In this document: one piece after another, positions 26,044 through 35,278 of the stretch
Position numbering within the stretch: position 1 is the stretch's first letter
Layout: every line of letters begins with the position of its first letter
Notes under the pieces: generated by a model
Database searches by the model: none
What the model was told of the DNA's origin: nothing
Seen by the model: the letters and a program-made list of their open reading frames with translations, nothing else
Assembly: GCF_029338395.1 (NCBI RefSeq)
Contig: NZ_CP119809.1
Location: 3,100,001 to 3,164,000 of the forward strand
DNA from: Halorussus caseinilyticus
GTDB lineage: Archaea; Halobacteriota; Halobacteria; Halobacteriales; Haladaptataceae
Direction: 5' to 3'
Length of the DNA stretch: 64,000 nt
Position numbers and translations under genes: made by a program

Positions 26044-27363
26044 TCACCGATACGCGGGCAACTCCTTCCCGAACGCGAGGAAGTACCCAGTTCCGACCAG
26101 TCCGACCGCGGTCGCCGACCCGAACGCCAACTCCGGCGAGACGCCGTAGAGCCACCCGCCGACGGCCGCGCTCGGAATCACCACCGCGTTCCGCGCGAGG
26201 TAGTACGACCCCACGACCCGGCCAGCGGCGTTCTCCTCGGCCGGGCCGACGATGAGCGCCTTGTGCGCGGGCAGGCCAGCGAACCGGAGACCCGAGAGAC
26301 CGAACAGGAGCGTGACTAGCGCAGTCTCCGACAGCGATACGCCCGCCACGGTCAGGCCGCCGTCGGGCGCGTTGACCAGCAGGGCCGGGAACACCGCGTA
26401 GACGACGAACCCGAGCGCGACGACCGGTTTGAGACCGAACCGCCGGGCCGCCTTCGAGACGGGAATCATCACGACCAGCGCGACGGCCATCTCGACGGCG
26501 AGCAGGACCCCGAAGAAGGCGTCGGGTCCGAGGAACCCGACGACCGGAAGCCTCGCGCTCACCTCCAACACGTTCGTCACCACGAGGACGACGAAGACGT
26601 ACACCATCCCGTTCGCAAATCGGACCAGCGTGTCGCCGACCAGCAGGGGACGCAGGACCGCGGGCGTTCCCCGGAGGTCGGCGAGAATCTGCTTGACGCC
26701 CTCGAAGGACTTGCCCAAGGAGTCCTCGCTCGCGTCGTAGAGGACGTGCTGAGCGACGGTCGCAAACAGACCGAACCCGGCCGCGACCGCCAGCACGTAC
26801 CGGAAGCCGACTTCGAACTCGTAGACCGCGAGAACGCCCGCCGCGAGCAGGGGACCGAGCAGGAACGCGGTCCGGCGGAACGTCTCGGTGCTGGCGAACC
26901 CCGTCGCCAACTCCTCGGGCGGGACGCTCTGCTTGACGATGGCGAACGTCGCGCCGAGTCCGAACGACTTCCACGCTTGGGCCAGCGGGAGACCGACGAA
27001 GAGCCACGTCCAACCCGGAACCGGGAAGCCGGAGAGCGTCGGCGCGAGAAACCACAGCAGGAACCCGAGCGTCGAGGCGAGACCGAACGCGGTCAGCGCG
27101 GACCGGGAGCCGATTCGGTCCGAGATGGCTCCGCCGGGATAGGGGTACACCGCGCCGACGAGGTTGCCGAGACTCCCGTAGAGACCGATGACGACGCTCC
27201 CGGCACCGAGAACCTCGAAGTACCGACCCATGTACCGGCCGGTCATCTGAAAGCCGAGGCTGAACGCGAACATCGCCAGCGAGAGGACGAGTACGTCGCG
27301 TTCCAGCGCGAGAAACTGCCGAAACGCCGCGAAGGGGTCCGCTCGCTCTCGGTCGGTCGCCAT
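26044..27363 (-). CDS. Major facilitator superfamily transporter
   Basis: 439 aa with about 12 membrane segments. The ATG at 27363 (MATDRERADPFAAF) is preferred; the frame continues 20 codons further without a membrane feature. The MFS loop 2-3 motif appears as GGAISDRIGSRSAL, and its second-half counterpart is near SKAARRFGLKP. The substrate is not predictable. Standalone. Confidence 0.9.
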   Translation of the reverse strand: MATDRERADPFAAFRQFLALERDVLVLSLAMFAFSLGFQMTGRYMGRYFEVLGAGSVVIGLYGSLGNLVGAVYPYPGGAISDRIGSRSALTAFGLASTLGFLLWFLAPTLSGFPVPGWTWLFVGLPLAQAWKSFGLGATFAIVKQSVPPEELATGFASTETFRRTAFLLGPLLAAGVLAVYEFEVGFRYVLAVAAGFGLFATVAQHVLYDASEDSLGKSFEGVKQILADLRGTPAVLRPLLVGDTLVRFANGMVYVFVVLVVTNVLEVSARLPVVGFLGPDAFFGVLLAVEMAVALVVMIPVSKAARRFGLKPVVALGFVVYAVFPALLVNAPDGGLTVAGVSLSETALVTLLFGLSGLRFAGLPAHKALIVGPAEENAAGRVVGSYYLARNAVVIPSAAVGGWLYGVSPELAFGSATAVGLVGTGYFLAFGKELPAYR

Positions 27364-27570
27364 GTGGGAGTGGTCGGAGTCGGTCGTCAAAACTTCCGGG
27401 GTCGGGCATCTATAGACGCCCATAGTCGAATCGGTAGCGATGCGGTGACGACAGTAGCTCTCACCGTCTGACTCGACGGAGCGGTCTCTAGAGAAATATA
27501 AACACGTCCCAAAGACTTCTATAAATTTCTTAGACCGATACGAAGGTTGCTCTAAAACGCTTCGAGGTGG
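27364..27570. other. Intergenic region upstream of the MFS gene
   Basis: AT-rich at 27495-27550 (aaatataaacacg, ataaatttctt), likely promoter DNA. Nothing else is seen. Confidence 0.45.
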
Positions 27571-27702
27571 CTACGGTCCGGTGGTCGAACAGTTGACGCA
27601 TCCCGACGTGACGATAGTCGAGAGGTACAGTCCGAGTACGAACACGCTTTGGGCCACTGTCGGTCGTTGCTTCAACTGTCGGGAGAGCCAATCGGTGACC
27701 AT
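27571..27702 (-). CDS. Possible 43-aa membrane micro-protein
   Basis: ATG (complement of 27700-27702), TAG at 27571. It starts MVTDWLSRQLKQRPTVAQS, then one hydrophobic segment (VFVLGLYLSTIVTSG), ending CVNCSTTGP with a CxxC-like pair. No family is recognised. Confidence 0.4.
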   Translation of the reverse strand: MVTDWLSRQLKQRPTVAQSVFVLGLYLSTIVTSGCVNCSTTGP

Positions 27703-27848
27703 ACGTCTCCGTTCCGAGAGTACGTTGGAATAATTTACTAAAAATTTCCTACTTTTACGGGCGTCGAACTCGTTCGCCGCGGTTCCACCGCTCGTACAGT
27801 CCGTCTAGACCGAACCGCTAAAGGGCGTGTAGGCGTCCGTTATGGGTA

Positions 27849-28805
27849 ATGAAGACGCTCGGAACGGCGAGTGCGGCCCCCGGCGAGATGGACACCGGGC
27901 GGTTGCAGGTCGGCGAAACGCGCGACGGCGGCGAGTTCGGTCTGCCGGTCGCGGTCATCAACGGCGTAGAAGACGGGCCGACGCTGTACGTGCAGGCGGT
28001 CAGCGACGGCGACGAACTGAACGGACTCGGCGTCCTCCAGCGGGTCGTCCCGCAGATTCCGCCCGAGGACCTCTCGGGGACGATTCTCGTGGTCGGTATC
28101 GTCAACTACCACGCGTTTCAGGTGGCCGAACACCGCAACCCAATCGACGACACCAAGATGAATCGCACCTACCCCGGCGACGAGTCGGGGACCTCCAGCG
28201 AGCGAATCGCGGCGGCCACTTTCGGGGCGGCGTCCCGCGCGGACCTCATCTTGGACCTGCATCAGGGGTCCACGAGTCGGATGCTCAACGAGGTCCGGGT
28301 CCGGTGTGGCAAGCGCCACCGACTCCACGACGACTGTCTCGAACTCGCCAAGGTGTTCGGTTGCGGCCACGTCTTGGACCAGAAGGGACCGGACGGCCAA
28401 CTCGCTCGCGCGGGTCCCGACGAGGGCATCCCGACCATCGACCCCGAACTCGGCGGATGCGTCGGATGGGACGAAGAGTCCATTCGCTACGGCGTCAAAG
28501 GCGTGTTCAACGTCTTGGAGTACTACGGCTTCCTCGACGGCGACGTGACCCTCGACTCGCAGATTCGCGCCACCGGGTTCGACCGCTACGGGTCGCCCGC
28601 GGGCGGACTCGTCCGGTTCCGGAAGGACCTCGGCGAAGTGGTCGATGCTGGCGAGGTACTCTTCGAAGTCACCGACCCCTTCGGCCAGTTGAAGGCCGAG
28701 GTGACGGCCGACGACGGCGGCATCTTCTGGCGCTCGCGCCGCCTCCCGCAGGTGGCGACCGGCGAGTACGTCTGTTCGGTCGGCACCGGTATAGACGAGT
28801 TCTGA
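27849..28805 (+). CDS. Succinylglutamate desuccinylase / aspartoacylase (AstE/AspA) family protein
   Basis: 318-aa metallo-carboxypeptidase-fold hydrolase (M14 relatives) that deacylates N-acyl amino acids. Seen: the first metal-site motif as SDGDELNG (the usual HGDE histidine is Asp53; Glu56 present), the substrate-binding MNRTYPG, and the third ligand His138 in LILDLHQGS. The C-terminal beta domain (GEVLFEVTDPFGQL) is normal. The His-to-Asp change could alter or weaken metal binding. The threonine synthase-like gene starts three bases after this stop, so the two form an operon. Confidence 0.85.
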   Translation: MKTLGTASAAPGEMDTGRLQVGETRDGGEFGLPVAVINGVEDGPTLYVQAVSDGDELNGLGVLQRVVPQIPPEDLSGTILVVGIVNYHAFQVAEHRNPIDDTKMNRTYPGDESGTSSERIAAATFGAASRADLILDLHQGSTSRMLNEVRVRCGKRHRLHDDCLELAKVFGCGHVLDQKGPDGQLARAGPDEGIPTIDPELGGCVGWDEESIRYGVKGVFNVLEYYGFLDGDVTLDSQIRATGFDRYGSPAGGLVRFRKDLGEVVDAGEVLFEVTDPFGQLKAEVTADDGGIFWRSRRLPQVATGEYVCSVGTGIDEF

Positions 28806-28808
28806 GCG

Positions 28809-29936
28809 ATGCCGGAATCTTCCTCTTCCCCATCTGACCTCACCTGTCCCGACTGCGGCCGGACCTACGACGCCGGACCGGACGAACCGTGGCGCTGTGC
28901 GTGCGGCCACCCTCTCGACTTCGCCGACTCTCCGACTCCCGACGGTCCAGCGCCCGACTTCGGCGAACTGGACGCCCGCGCTGGCCTGTGGGCCTTCGAG
29001 GACTTTCTGCCGGTCTCGCCTCGCGTGACGCTCGGCGAGGGATTCACGCCGCTTCAGACTCCCGACGCCGACGACTGGGGCCGGAACGTCCAGTTCAAAC
29101 TGGAGTACGTCTTCCCCTCGGGGAGTTTCAAGGACCGAGGCGCGACTGCGACCCTCTCGCGCGCCGCCGAGTTGGGCGTCGAGAAGATAGTCGAAGACTC
29201 GTCGGGCAACGCGGGCGCGGCCATCGCCCAGTACGCCGCCCGCGCCGGAATCGACGCCGACATCTACGTCCCGGCCGACGCCAAGCAGTCGAAGATTGCG
29301 GCAATCGAGCGCGTCGGCGCGACTCCGGTCCGAGTCGAGGGGTCCCGACAGGACGTGACCGACGCCTGCGTGGAAGCAGTCGAATCGGACGAGCGAGCAG
29401 GCTGGTACGCCAGTCACGCGTGGAACCCGGCGTTCTTCGCGGGCACGGCCACCTTCGCCTTCGAAGTCGCGGCACAGCGCGACTGGGCGGTCCCCGACGC
29501 CGTGGTCACGCCGCTCGGTCACGGCACGCTCTTTCTCGGGGCCTACCGGGGCTTCCGCGCGCTGAAGGAGGCGGGGTGGACCGACCGGATTCCCCGACTG
29601 CTCGGCGCGCAGGCCGCGGGCTACGCGCCGATTGCGGCGGAACTCCACGGGAGCGAGGACGGCCGAACCAACGACGTGGCGGACGGCATCCAAATTCTCG
29701 ACCCCGCGAGGAAGGGCCAAATTCTCGACGCCATCGAGAAGACCGGCGGGGACGCCATCGCGCTCGACGCCGAACCGGTCGCTGACGCGCTGGACCGACT
29801 CCGCCGCGGCGGGTTCTACGTCGAACCCACCTCCGCAGTCGCGCCCGCCGCGCTCGCGGAGTTCCGCGAGCGCGGCGTTCTCGACGCCGAAGACGAGGTG
29901 GTGGTGCCGCTGACGGGGAGCGGACTGAAGTCGTGA
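28809..29936 (+). CDS. Threonine synthase-like PLP enzyme
   Basis: 375 aa, fold-type II PLP enzyme converting O-phosphohomoserine to threonine or a related beta-replacement. The N-terminal zinc-ribbon CPDCGRTY...CACG is typical of archaeal threonine synthases. The PLP lysine is in SGSFKDRGA, the phosphate-binding loop in SSGNAGAAI, and the C-terminal GSGLKS matches the family. Overlapping-operon spacing with the AstE/AspA gene suggests a shared amino-acid role. Related enzymes make cysteate or diaminopropionate, so the substrate is not certain. Confidence 0.85.
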   Translation: MPESSSSPSDLTCPDCGRTYDAGPDEPWRCACGHPLDFADSPTPDGPAPDFGELDARAGLWAFEDFLPVSPRVTLGEGFTPLQTPDADDWGRNVQFKLEYVFPSGSFKDRGATATLSRAAELGVEKIVEDSSGNAGAAIAQYAARAGIDADIYVPADAKQSKIAAIERVGATPVRVEGSRQDVTDACVEAVESDERAGWYASHAWNPAFFAGTATFAFEVAAQRDWAVPDAVVTPLGHGTLFLGAYRGFRALKEAGWTDRIPRLLGAQAAGYAPIAAELHGSEDGRTNDVADGIQILDPARKGQILDAIEKTGGDAIALDAEPVADALDRLRRGGFYVEPTSAVAPAALAEFRERGVLDAEDEVVVPLTGSGLKS

Positions 29937-30079
29937 GCTGTAGTCGAAATTCACGAAATCGTTACTCTTTCAAGCTTGCCGATAGTAGATGCACTCGGAC
30001 CGATAACGCCGTGAGCGGTCGATGCCCCTGCATCGGTGTTAAAAGCACCTAGCCTTCGGGCGAGTGGGTGGAAGGCCAA

Positions 30080-30754
30080 TCACGGGCCGGTTTTGTTCTC
30101 GTCTCGTAGCAACTGGTCCATTCGCGTCAGCAGTTCCCTCGTCTGAAAATTCACGTCTACGTTCGTTCCCTCGAACCAATTTCGGCCGTTCCGGTACGAA
30201 TCCGCCACTGCACCTGCGATGCAGTCTGCGGCTTGAATCCCTGTCGTTCCGTGAGACGTGGCGTGCTGAACTTCTATTTCGGGATGTTCGTCGCCGAGTC
30301 GCTGAACAATTTGATTTGACTGCTTCGTTCCGAACAGTCTGTCGAAGGTAAATGAGAGATTCGTGTTCGCGCTTTCGACGATTGGAGAGAGTACCAGTGA
30401 GTAACCAAGTGCTATAACGGCCAAATCCCACGAAATCTCGAACGTCCGGTCTTGATAGAGAAGATACAAGTTCGACAAGGCTCGCAAGTTGCTCGATTCG
30501 AGAACGATACACACGAAGTGTAAATCTCTAGCCTCATCGCTAAAACAGTCGATTACCCTCCGCTTTTCCTGTTCGGACATGTCGTTCCACTTCGCTTCTC
30601 GTAGGTCGCTCGCCCGTCGCACCGCTCGTTTTGGACAGCTACTGCACTTGTATTTCTCCCCTGCGACGACTGCTAAGACGAAGACATCGCTATCCTCGTT
30701 TAGCAAACTACGAAGATGTCCAGACTCGTCTCCATACGCGTGCATTCGACACAC
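30080..30754 (-). CDS. DUF3800 domain protein
   Basis: 224 aa. The start carries the domain signature MHAYGDESG (acidic pair) and the end the conserved GIQAADCIAGAV with a second Asp. This is the RNase-H-like DUF3800 fold, often found in defence and mobile regions. A CxxC pair (CSSCPKR) lies near residue 38. The A/T-richer codon use than its neighbours suggests transfer. It stands alone; function not established. Confidence 0.85.
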   Translation of the reverse strand: MCRMHAYGDESGHLRSLLNEDSDVFVLAVVAGEKYKCSSCPKRAVRRASDLREAKWNDMSEQEKRRVIDCFSDEARDLHFVCIVLESSNLRALSNLYLLYQDRTFEISWDLAVIALGYSLVLSPIVESANTNLSFTFDRLFGTKQSNQIVQRLGDEHPEIEVQHATSHGTTGIQAADCIAGAVADSYRNGRNWFEGTNVDVNFQTRELLTRMDQLLRDENKTGP

Positions 30755-30838
30755 TTGAGTCCGAACACCCGACGTATTAAATCGGCGATTTCGACTATAA
30801 TTCGAACGCTATCGTTTTAGCTGGTCCATCTTTGTCGT

Positions 30839-32146
30839 CTACTTCTCGGGGTGCGTCGGCGCGTCGAACCCGCCGCGAACCAGCGGTTTGGCGACGTGCC
30901 TGCGCGCCTCCGGGGGTACCTCGTACCAGCCGAGTTCTAACGCTCGGTCCACCTCGCGCTCGACCTTCCCGTCGGCGGTCGTCTTGCAGTCCCGGCATCG
31001 GTAGCCCTGCCCGGCCCCGGCGCTCTTCATCGACCGGCCGCAGTCGGGGCAGTCGGGCGTGACGAGTTCGGTCCGGTCCAACTCCCGCACCGCGAACTTT
31101 TCGAGTTTCAAGGTACCTTCCGACACCTCGCCGCAGGCCGTGATTCGGTCGCCGGGCCGGAGGTTCCGCACTCGGTCCCGGAATCGCTTGGTAGGCTCGA
31201 AGGCGGCGCACCGCAAGGTCTCCTCGCCGTCGCGGAGCGAGAAGAAGACGTGGCCGCCGCGTCGGGTTTCGGGGGTCTCGGCGACCGTGCCTTCGACGCG
31301 GTAGGCCCGGCCGTCTTCGGCGTCCGCGAGGTCGGCGTCCCGGAGGTGAGCGTCGGTGCCCTGATTAGTCACGAAGAGCGCGCGCCGGGTGACCGGTTCG
31401 CTCTCGATGGTCTCGGCGACTTCCCGGACCGTTTCGGGGTCGTCGCCGCGGATGCCGTGGAGAATCGGGCCGGGCGTGTGCGGGACGCAGACGAGTTCGC
31501 CCGTCTCGCGGTCCACGGTGTCCCACGCCGCGGGGTAGGCCGCGTTCGCCGCGTCGAAGACCGACTCGGCGTCCACCTCGCGGGGCGTGCCGACTCGCTC
31601 GGGGTCCCGGTAGGAGATGCACTCGTAGGTCCAATCGGCGGCGATTCCGTCGGAATCGCCGCCGACCGCCGACTGCCCACCGAACGCCGACCACGCGCCG
31701 ACCGCCGCCAGCGCGCCGATTCTTCCCCGGCCCATCTTCCACCCGGCGCTCCGGTAGCCCGCGGTCTCGATTGCTCGCTCGGCGTCTTCGACCGCGAGGT
31801 GGTCCCGGACCGCTCGACGGGCGAAGTCCGCGACTGTCTCCGGAACCTCCTCGGGGTCGCCCGGCGCGACGACGAGTCCGGGGTTCGTCCGCGGGTCGTC
31901 GGTCTCGGCGACTCGGGCAATCTCCTCGCGGGCGATTTCGAAGGCCGTCTCGGGGTCTGCGTCGGTGTGAACCGCGAGCGCCGCGTTCCCGCGGGTCTTG
32001 TGTTCGACTGCGGGGTTGAGTCTGACCAGAAGCAGTCGCTCGACGCTCGCTCGCTCTCGGAGTCGGTCGGCGAGTTCGGCCGCGAGGTAAGTCGTACACA
32101 TCCCGCGCTCGCGGGAATCGGTGTCGTCGACGCCGAGTACTGTCAC
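30839..32146 (-). CDS. tiaS: tRNA(Ile2) 2-agmatinylcytidine synthetase
   Basis: 435 aa. Uses ATP and agmatine to modify C34 of the CAU-anticodon tRNA-Ile so that it reads AUA; unique to archaea. Seen: N-terminal GVDDTDSRERGMCT, the catalytic kinase-like part with GYRSAGWKMGRGRIGALAAVG, an OB-fold region (VEGTVAETPETRRGGHVFFSL), and a C-terminal zinc ribbon CPDCGRSM...CRDC. It is divergent from an HTH regulator. Confidence 0.95.
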   Translation of the reverse strand: MTVLGVDDTDSRERGMCTTYLAAELADRLRERASVERLLLVRLNPAVEHKTRGNAALAVHTDADPETAFEIAREEIARVAETDDPRTNPGLVVAPGDPEEVPETVADFARRAVRDHLAVEDAERAIETAGYRSAGWKMGRGRIGALAAVGAWSAFGGQSAVGGDSDGIAADWTYECISYRDPERVGTPREVDAESVFDAANAAYPAAWDTVDRETGELVCVPHTPGPILHGIRGDDPETVREVAETIESEPVTRRALFVTNQGTDAHLRDADLADAEDGRAYRVEGTVAETPETRRGGHVFFSLRDGEETLRCAAFEPTKRFRDRVRNLRPGDRITACGEVSEGTLKLEKFAVRELDRTELVTPDCPDCGRSMKSAGAGQGYRCRDCKTTADGKVEREVDRALELGWYEVPPEARRHVAKPLVRGGFDAPTHPEK

Positions 32147-32264
32147 TGCCGTCGCTTGGGCCGTGTCGGATTAACGACTTTCGGAGCGCCTCCATCTTCC
32201 ATTATCAAGCTATCGCTCGTCACCCGGCCAATCGCAAGCAGTAGTCGGGGTGTAGTCAGCACAA

Positions 32265-32275
32265 TGTATATATAG
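32265..32275 (+). promoter_or_regulatory. TATA box for the HTH regulator
   Basis: tgtatatatag lies about 25-30 bp before the ATG at 32297, in a clear AT-rich island. Confidence 0.6.
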
Positions 32276-32296
32276 GGGAATCACTTACATGCGGAT

Positions 32297-33256
32297 ATGT
32301 CCCGGTCTGCACTGGTCGGGAACGTAACCGCGATGTTAGAGGACGCGGGGTTCGCCGTTAGCGACCGGTGCGCGATTCGACCCAAGAGCTTCGACGTGGC
32401 GGCGAGACGCGGCCGCGACCTGCTCTTACTGAAGATTCTCGCCAACGTGGACGCGTTCGACGACGCGACCGGACTGGAGATGCGGCGACTCGGCGACTAC
32501 CTCAACGCCACGCCGGTCGTCGTCGGCCTTCGGACCCGCGACGAGGACTTGGAACCCGGCGTCGTCTACTTCCGCCACGGCGTTCCGGTCCTGAGTCCCG
32601 ACACCGCGATGGAACTGTTCGTAGAGGGGATGTCGCCGCTGGTCTACGCCGCGCCGGGCGGTCTCTACGTCAACATCGACGGCGACGTACTCCGCGACGA
32701 GCGCGAGGACCGCGACTGGAGTCTCGGCCGCCTCGCCTCCGAGTTGGGCGTCTCGCGGCGCACCGTCTCGAAGTACGAGGACGGCATGAACGCCAGCGTC
32801 GAGGTTGCGCTCGAACTCGAAGAGATGTTCGACGGCGACCTCACGAGTCCCGTGGACGTACTCGACGGGGCCGAGGAGGTCCGCGAGGGCGACCCGACGC
32901 CAGAGGACCCCGAACCCGAGAGCGACGACGAACGCATCGTCACGGTGCTGACCCGCGCCGGGTTCGAGGTCCACCCGACGGTCCGCGCCCCGTTCAAGAC
33001 GGTCAGCGAGGATAACTCCAGCGAGGAGAACGTCCTGACGGGCCACTCGGCGTTCACCAAGGCCGCCGAGAAGCGCGCCCGCATCATGTCGTCCATCGGC
33101 GAAGTCGCCCAGACGCGTTCGGTCTACTTCGTTGACAAGGCCAAGCGCGAGAGCGTGGACGGGACCGGACTGGTCGAACGCGAGGAGTTGGAGGACATCG
33201 ACGACCCCGACGAGTTGCGGGACCTGATTCGGGAGCGCGGCGAGAAACCGGCGTAA
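32297..33256 (+). CDS. Archaeal HTH-type transcriptional regulator (Cro/C1-like)
   Basis: 319 aa. The N-terminal half resembles an endonuclease-like or ligand domain ([35 protein letters not shown]). A central Cro/C1 HTH follows: [21 protein letters not shown]. The C-terminal part is a family-specific domain ([20 protein letters not shown]). It matches a widely conserved archaeal family of putative transcription factors, often next to tRNA/translation genes. Target unknown. Confidence 0.85.
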   Translation: MSRSALVGNVTAMLEDAGFAVSDRCAIRPKSFDVAARRGRDLLLLKILANVDAFDDATGLEMRRLGDYLNATPVVVGLRTRDEDLEPGVVYFRHGVPVLSPDTAMELFVEGMSPLVYAAPGGLYVNIDGDVLRDEREDRDWSLGRLASELGVSRRTVSKYEDGMNASVEVALELEEMFDGDLTSPVDVLDGAEEVREGDPTPEDPEPESDDERIVTVLTRAGFEVHPTVRAPFKTVSEDNSSEENVLTGHSAFTKAAEKRARIMSSIGEVAQTRSVYFVDKAKRESVDGTGLVEREELEDIDDPDELRDLIRERGEKPA

Positions 33257-33295
33257 TTCTGTTACAGCCATTTTCCTCGGCCAGAAGCTAGCAGA

Positions 33296-33327
33296 CATTT
33301 TAAATATCAACTGCACGGAGAAGTGCA
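33296..33327 (+). promoter_or_regulatory. TATA box and TGCAC-N6-GTGCA inverted repeat before the SIR2-TPR gene
   Basis: attttaaatatc at about 33296-33307 is a TATA element about 25-30 bp before the ATG at 33330. The repeat TGCAC (33312-33316) / GTGCA (33323-33327) lies between it and the start codon, a repressor-like position. Confidence 0.5.
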
Positions 33328-33329
33328 TA

Positions 33330-35237
33330 ATGGCAGAAGGCGACATCCGGGAAGCGTCTGTTACCCAACTTATTCGGGCCGTAGACGAATGTGAAAACTA
33401 CTCATTTCTCGTTGGTGCTGGTTCGTCAAGACCGGCCCCGGCCGAAATTCCGACAGGCGGCGAACTTATCGAGATGTGGAAAACGGAGTGTTACGACCAC
33501 GAGAACCCTGATGAGGATTTCGAGACGTGGGTTGGGACCAAAGAGAAAAAGATGGATGGCGACAACGAGTACGGGTTCTGGTTCGAACAGCGCCATCCTA
33601 CTCGTGGTGAACGACGTGAGCGCATTCAGGAACTCGTAGAAAACGCAACGCCGACCTTCGGACATGTCCTACTTGCGTCGTTGATGGACGAGGGCTATGT
33701 TCCGCACGTATTAACACCGAATTTCGACGATTTACTGTTCGACGCATTCTACCTATATCTGGAAGACAAACCGCAGGTAATTGACCACCGGGCAGTCGCT
33801 CCCGAATTTAGACTCACACACAGCGAGTCGGCAATCGTGAAACTTCACGGGGACTATCTCTACGACAATCTTCGAAACACCGCTTCCGAAACGGGGTCGA
33901 AAGCATTAGACGAAGGGATGAGGGACGCGCTCCAACAGACCGTAGAAGAGTACGGGCTAATCGTTGTGGGCTATAGCGGTGGAGATGAATCGATTATGGA
34001 CCCGCTCATCGAATCTGATATTTCGGAGTACGGTATCTACTGGTGTACGCGCGACGTAGATTCGTTCTCAGACGAAAAGAAGGCCGAGGAGTTGCTAGAG
34101 AAGCCGAATACGTATTTGGTAGAAATCGAAGGATTCGGGAGTCTGATGCGAAAGTTTGGCAATCGAATCGACGGTCTTGAACCACCGCAACCGGACGAAG
34201 TTGTCGAAAGGGCTGAAGAACGGGCCGACATGCTAAAAGGAGCCTTGAAAGAAAGCAAGGAGGCGGCAACTGGCGACGAGGAGGAAGAGTACGTCGATAA
34301 GACTGAAAAAATGTGGAAGGGTGTGGATTTTGCTGAGGAAGGTAACTTCGAGAAGGCAATTGAACTCTTTACTGAGGCTATCGAAGAAGACCCTGACTAC
34401 GCTCAGGGATACTGCTACCGTGGGTTTGCCAAGGCTGATTTGGACGAGTACGAGGCAGCGATTGTGGATTACGACAAGGCCATCGAACTGGAACCTGACT
34501 ATACGATGGCATACCACTACCGAGGACTTGCGAAACAGGAGTTGGGTGAGTACGAGGCGGCGATTGCGGATTACGATACGGCAATCGAACTTGACCCCGA
34601 CAACGTGAGGGTATACGTCAACCGAGGACTTGCGAAACAGGAGTTGGGTGAGTACGAGACGGCGATTGCGGATTACGATACGGCAATCGAACTTAAATCC
34701 GGTAACGCAGCAGCATACTATAACCGAGGAATTGTAAAACAACAGTCGGGCGAATACGAGGCGGCAATTGAGGATTACGACACGGCAATCGAACTTGACC
34801 CCGATAACGCGAGAGCATACCACGGTCGAGGAGCTGCGAAGCAGGAGGTGGGCGAATACGAGGCGGCAATTGAAGATTACGACACGGCAATCGAACTTGA
34901 CCCCGACAACGCGCGGGTATATCAAAACCGCGCAGAGATAAAAATAGAGAATGGGGAGTTTAAGCAAGCACGTCAAGATGCGTCCCAAGCGAAAAAACTG
35001 AGCGAGTCTACCATGGACTCTGCAACAAGCACACTCCTCCACCTCATTGCCAGAACCGTCCTCGGCGAAGACACCGCCGAGGAAGAAAACGAGTACCGAA
35101 ATATTTGCGAGCAGGAATTTACAATGACTGGGAACCTCGAAGAACTCGATTCGTGGCTGGAAGGGGCTAACCTCGACTCCGAGAAAAAAGATAAAATCGC
35201 GGAGTTAATCGACTTACTCCGAGAACACAAAGAATAG
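33330..35237 (+). CDS. SIR2-like NADase domain fused to tetratricopeptide repeats; candidate anti-phage defence effector
   Basis: 635 aa, not housekeeping-like. Residues 20-280 form a SIR2-type domain: GAGSSRPAPAEIPTG (residues 29-43), catalytic-type Asn131 in TPNFDDLL, His173 in VKLHGD, and VGYSGGDESI near 213-222. A linker with a Glu-rich patch is followed by six to seven TPRs (residues 329-540), several nearly identical; at DNA level these are 102-bp repeats. A C-terminal helical cap ends the protein. SIR2 domains in defence (ThsA, DSR1/2, Avs5-type) deplete NAD+ when infection is sensed; here TPRs could be the sensor. AT-richer codon use and housekeeping flanks suggest acquisition. Confidence 0.85.
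   Translation: MAEGDIREASVTQLIRAVDECENYSFLVGAGSSRPAPAEIPTGGELIEMWKTECYDHENPDEDFETWVGTKEKKMDGDNEYGFWFEQRHPTRGERRERIQELVENATPTFGHVLLASLMDEGYVPHVLTPNFDDLLFDAFYLYLEDKPQVIDHRAVAPEFRLTHSESAIVKLHGDYLYDNLRNTASETGSKALDEGMRDALQQTVEEYGLIVVGYSGGDESIMDPLIESDISEYGIYWCTRDVDSFSDEKKAEELLEKPNTYLVEIEGFGSLMRKFGNRIDGLEPPQPDEVVERAEERADMLKGALKESKEAATGDEEEEYVDKTEKMWKGVDFAEEGNFEKAIELFTEAIEEDPDYAQGYCYRGFAKADLDEYEAAIVDYDKAIELEPDYTMAYHYRGLAKQELGEYEAAIADYDTAIELDPDNVRVYVNRGLAKQELGEYETAIADYDTAIELKSGNAAAYYNRGIVKQQSGEYEAAIEDYDTAIELDPDNARAYHGRGAAKQEVGEYEAAIEDYDTAIELDPDNARVYQNRAEIKIENGEFKQARQDASQAKKLSESTMDSATSTLLHLIARTVLGEDTAEEENEYRNICEQEFTMTGNLEELDSWLEGANLDSEKKDKIAELIDLLREHKE
34518..34925 (+). repeat. Four near-identical 102-bp TPR-coding repeats
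   Basis: Each 34-residue unit (EYEAAIADYDTAIELDPDN type) is repeated with almost the same bases, showing recent internal duplication; the number could vary between strains. Confidence 0.8.
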
Positions 35238-35278
35238 TTCCGTTACAGTGTCTCTTCTAAATCGGCTGAAAGTCCGGT

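Noticed and set aside
27840-29954. 704-codon minus-strand open frame opposite the AstE/AspA and threonine synthase-like genes
   Set aside because: Covers two genes with clear catalytic motifs; no domain in the antisense reading.
34518-34925. CRISPR-like regular repeats
   Set aside because: The spacing is regular because the DNA encodes tandem TPRs in frame; there are no spacers.
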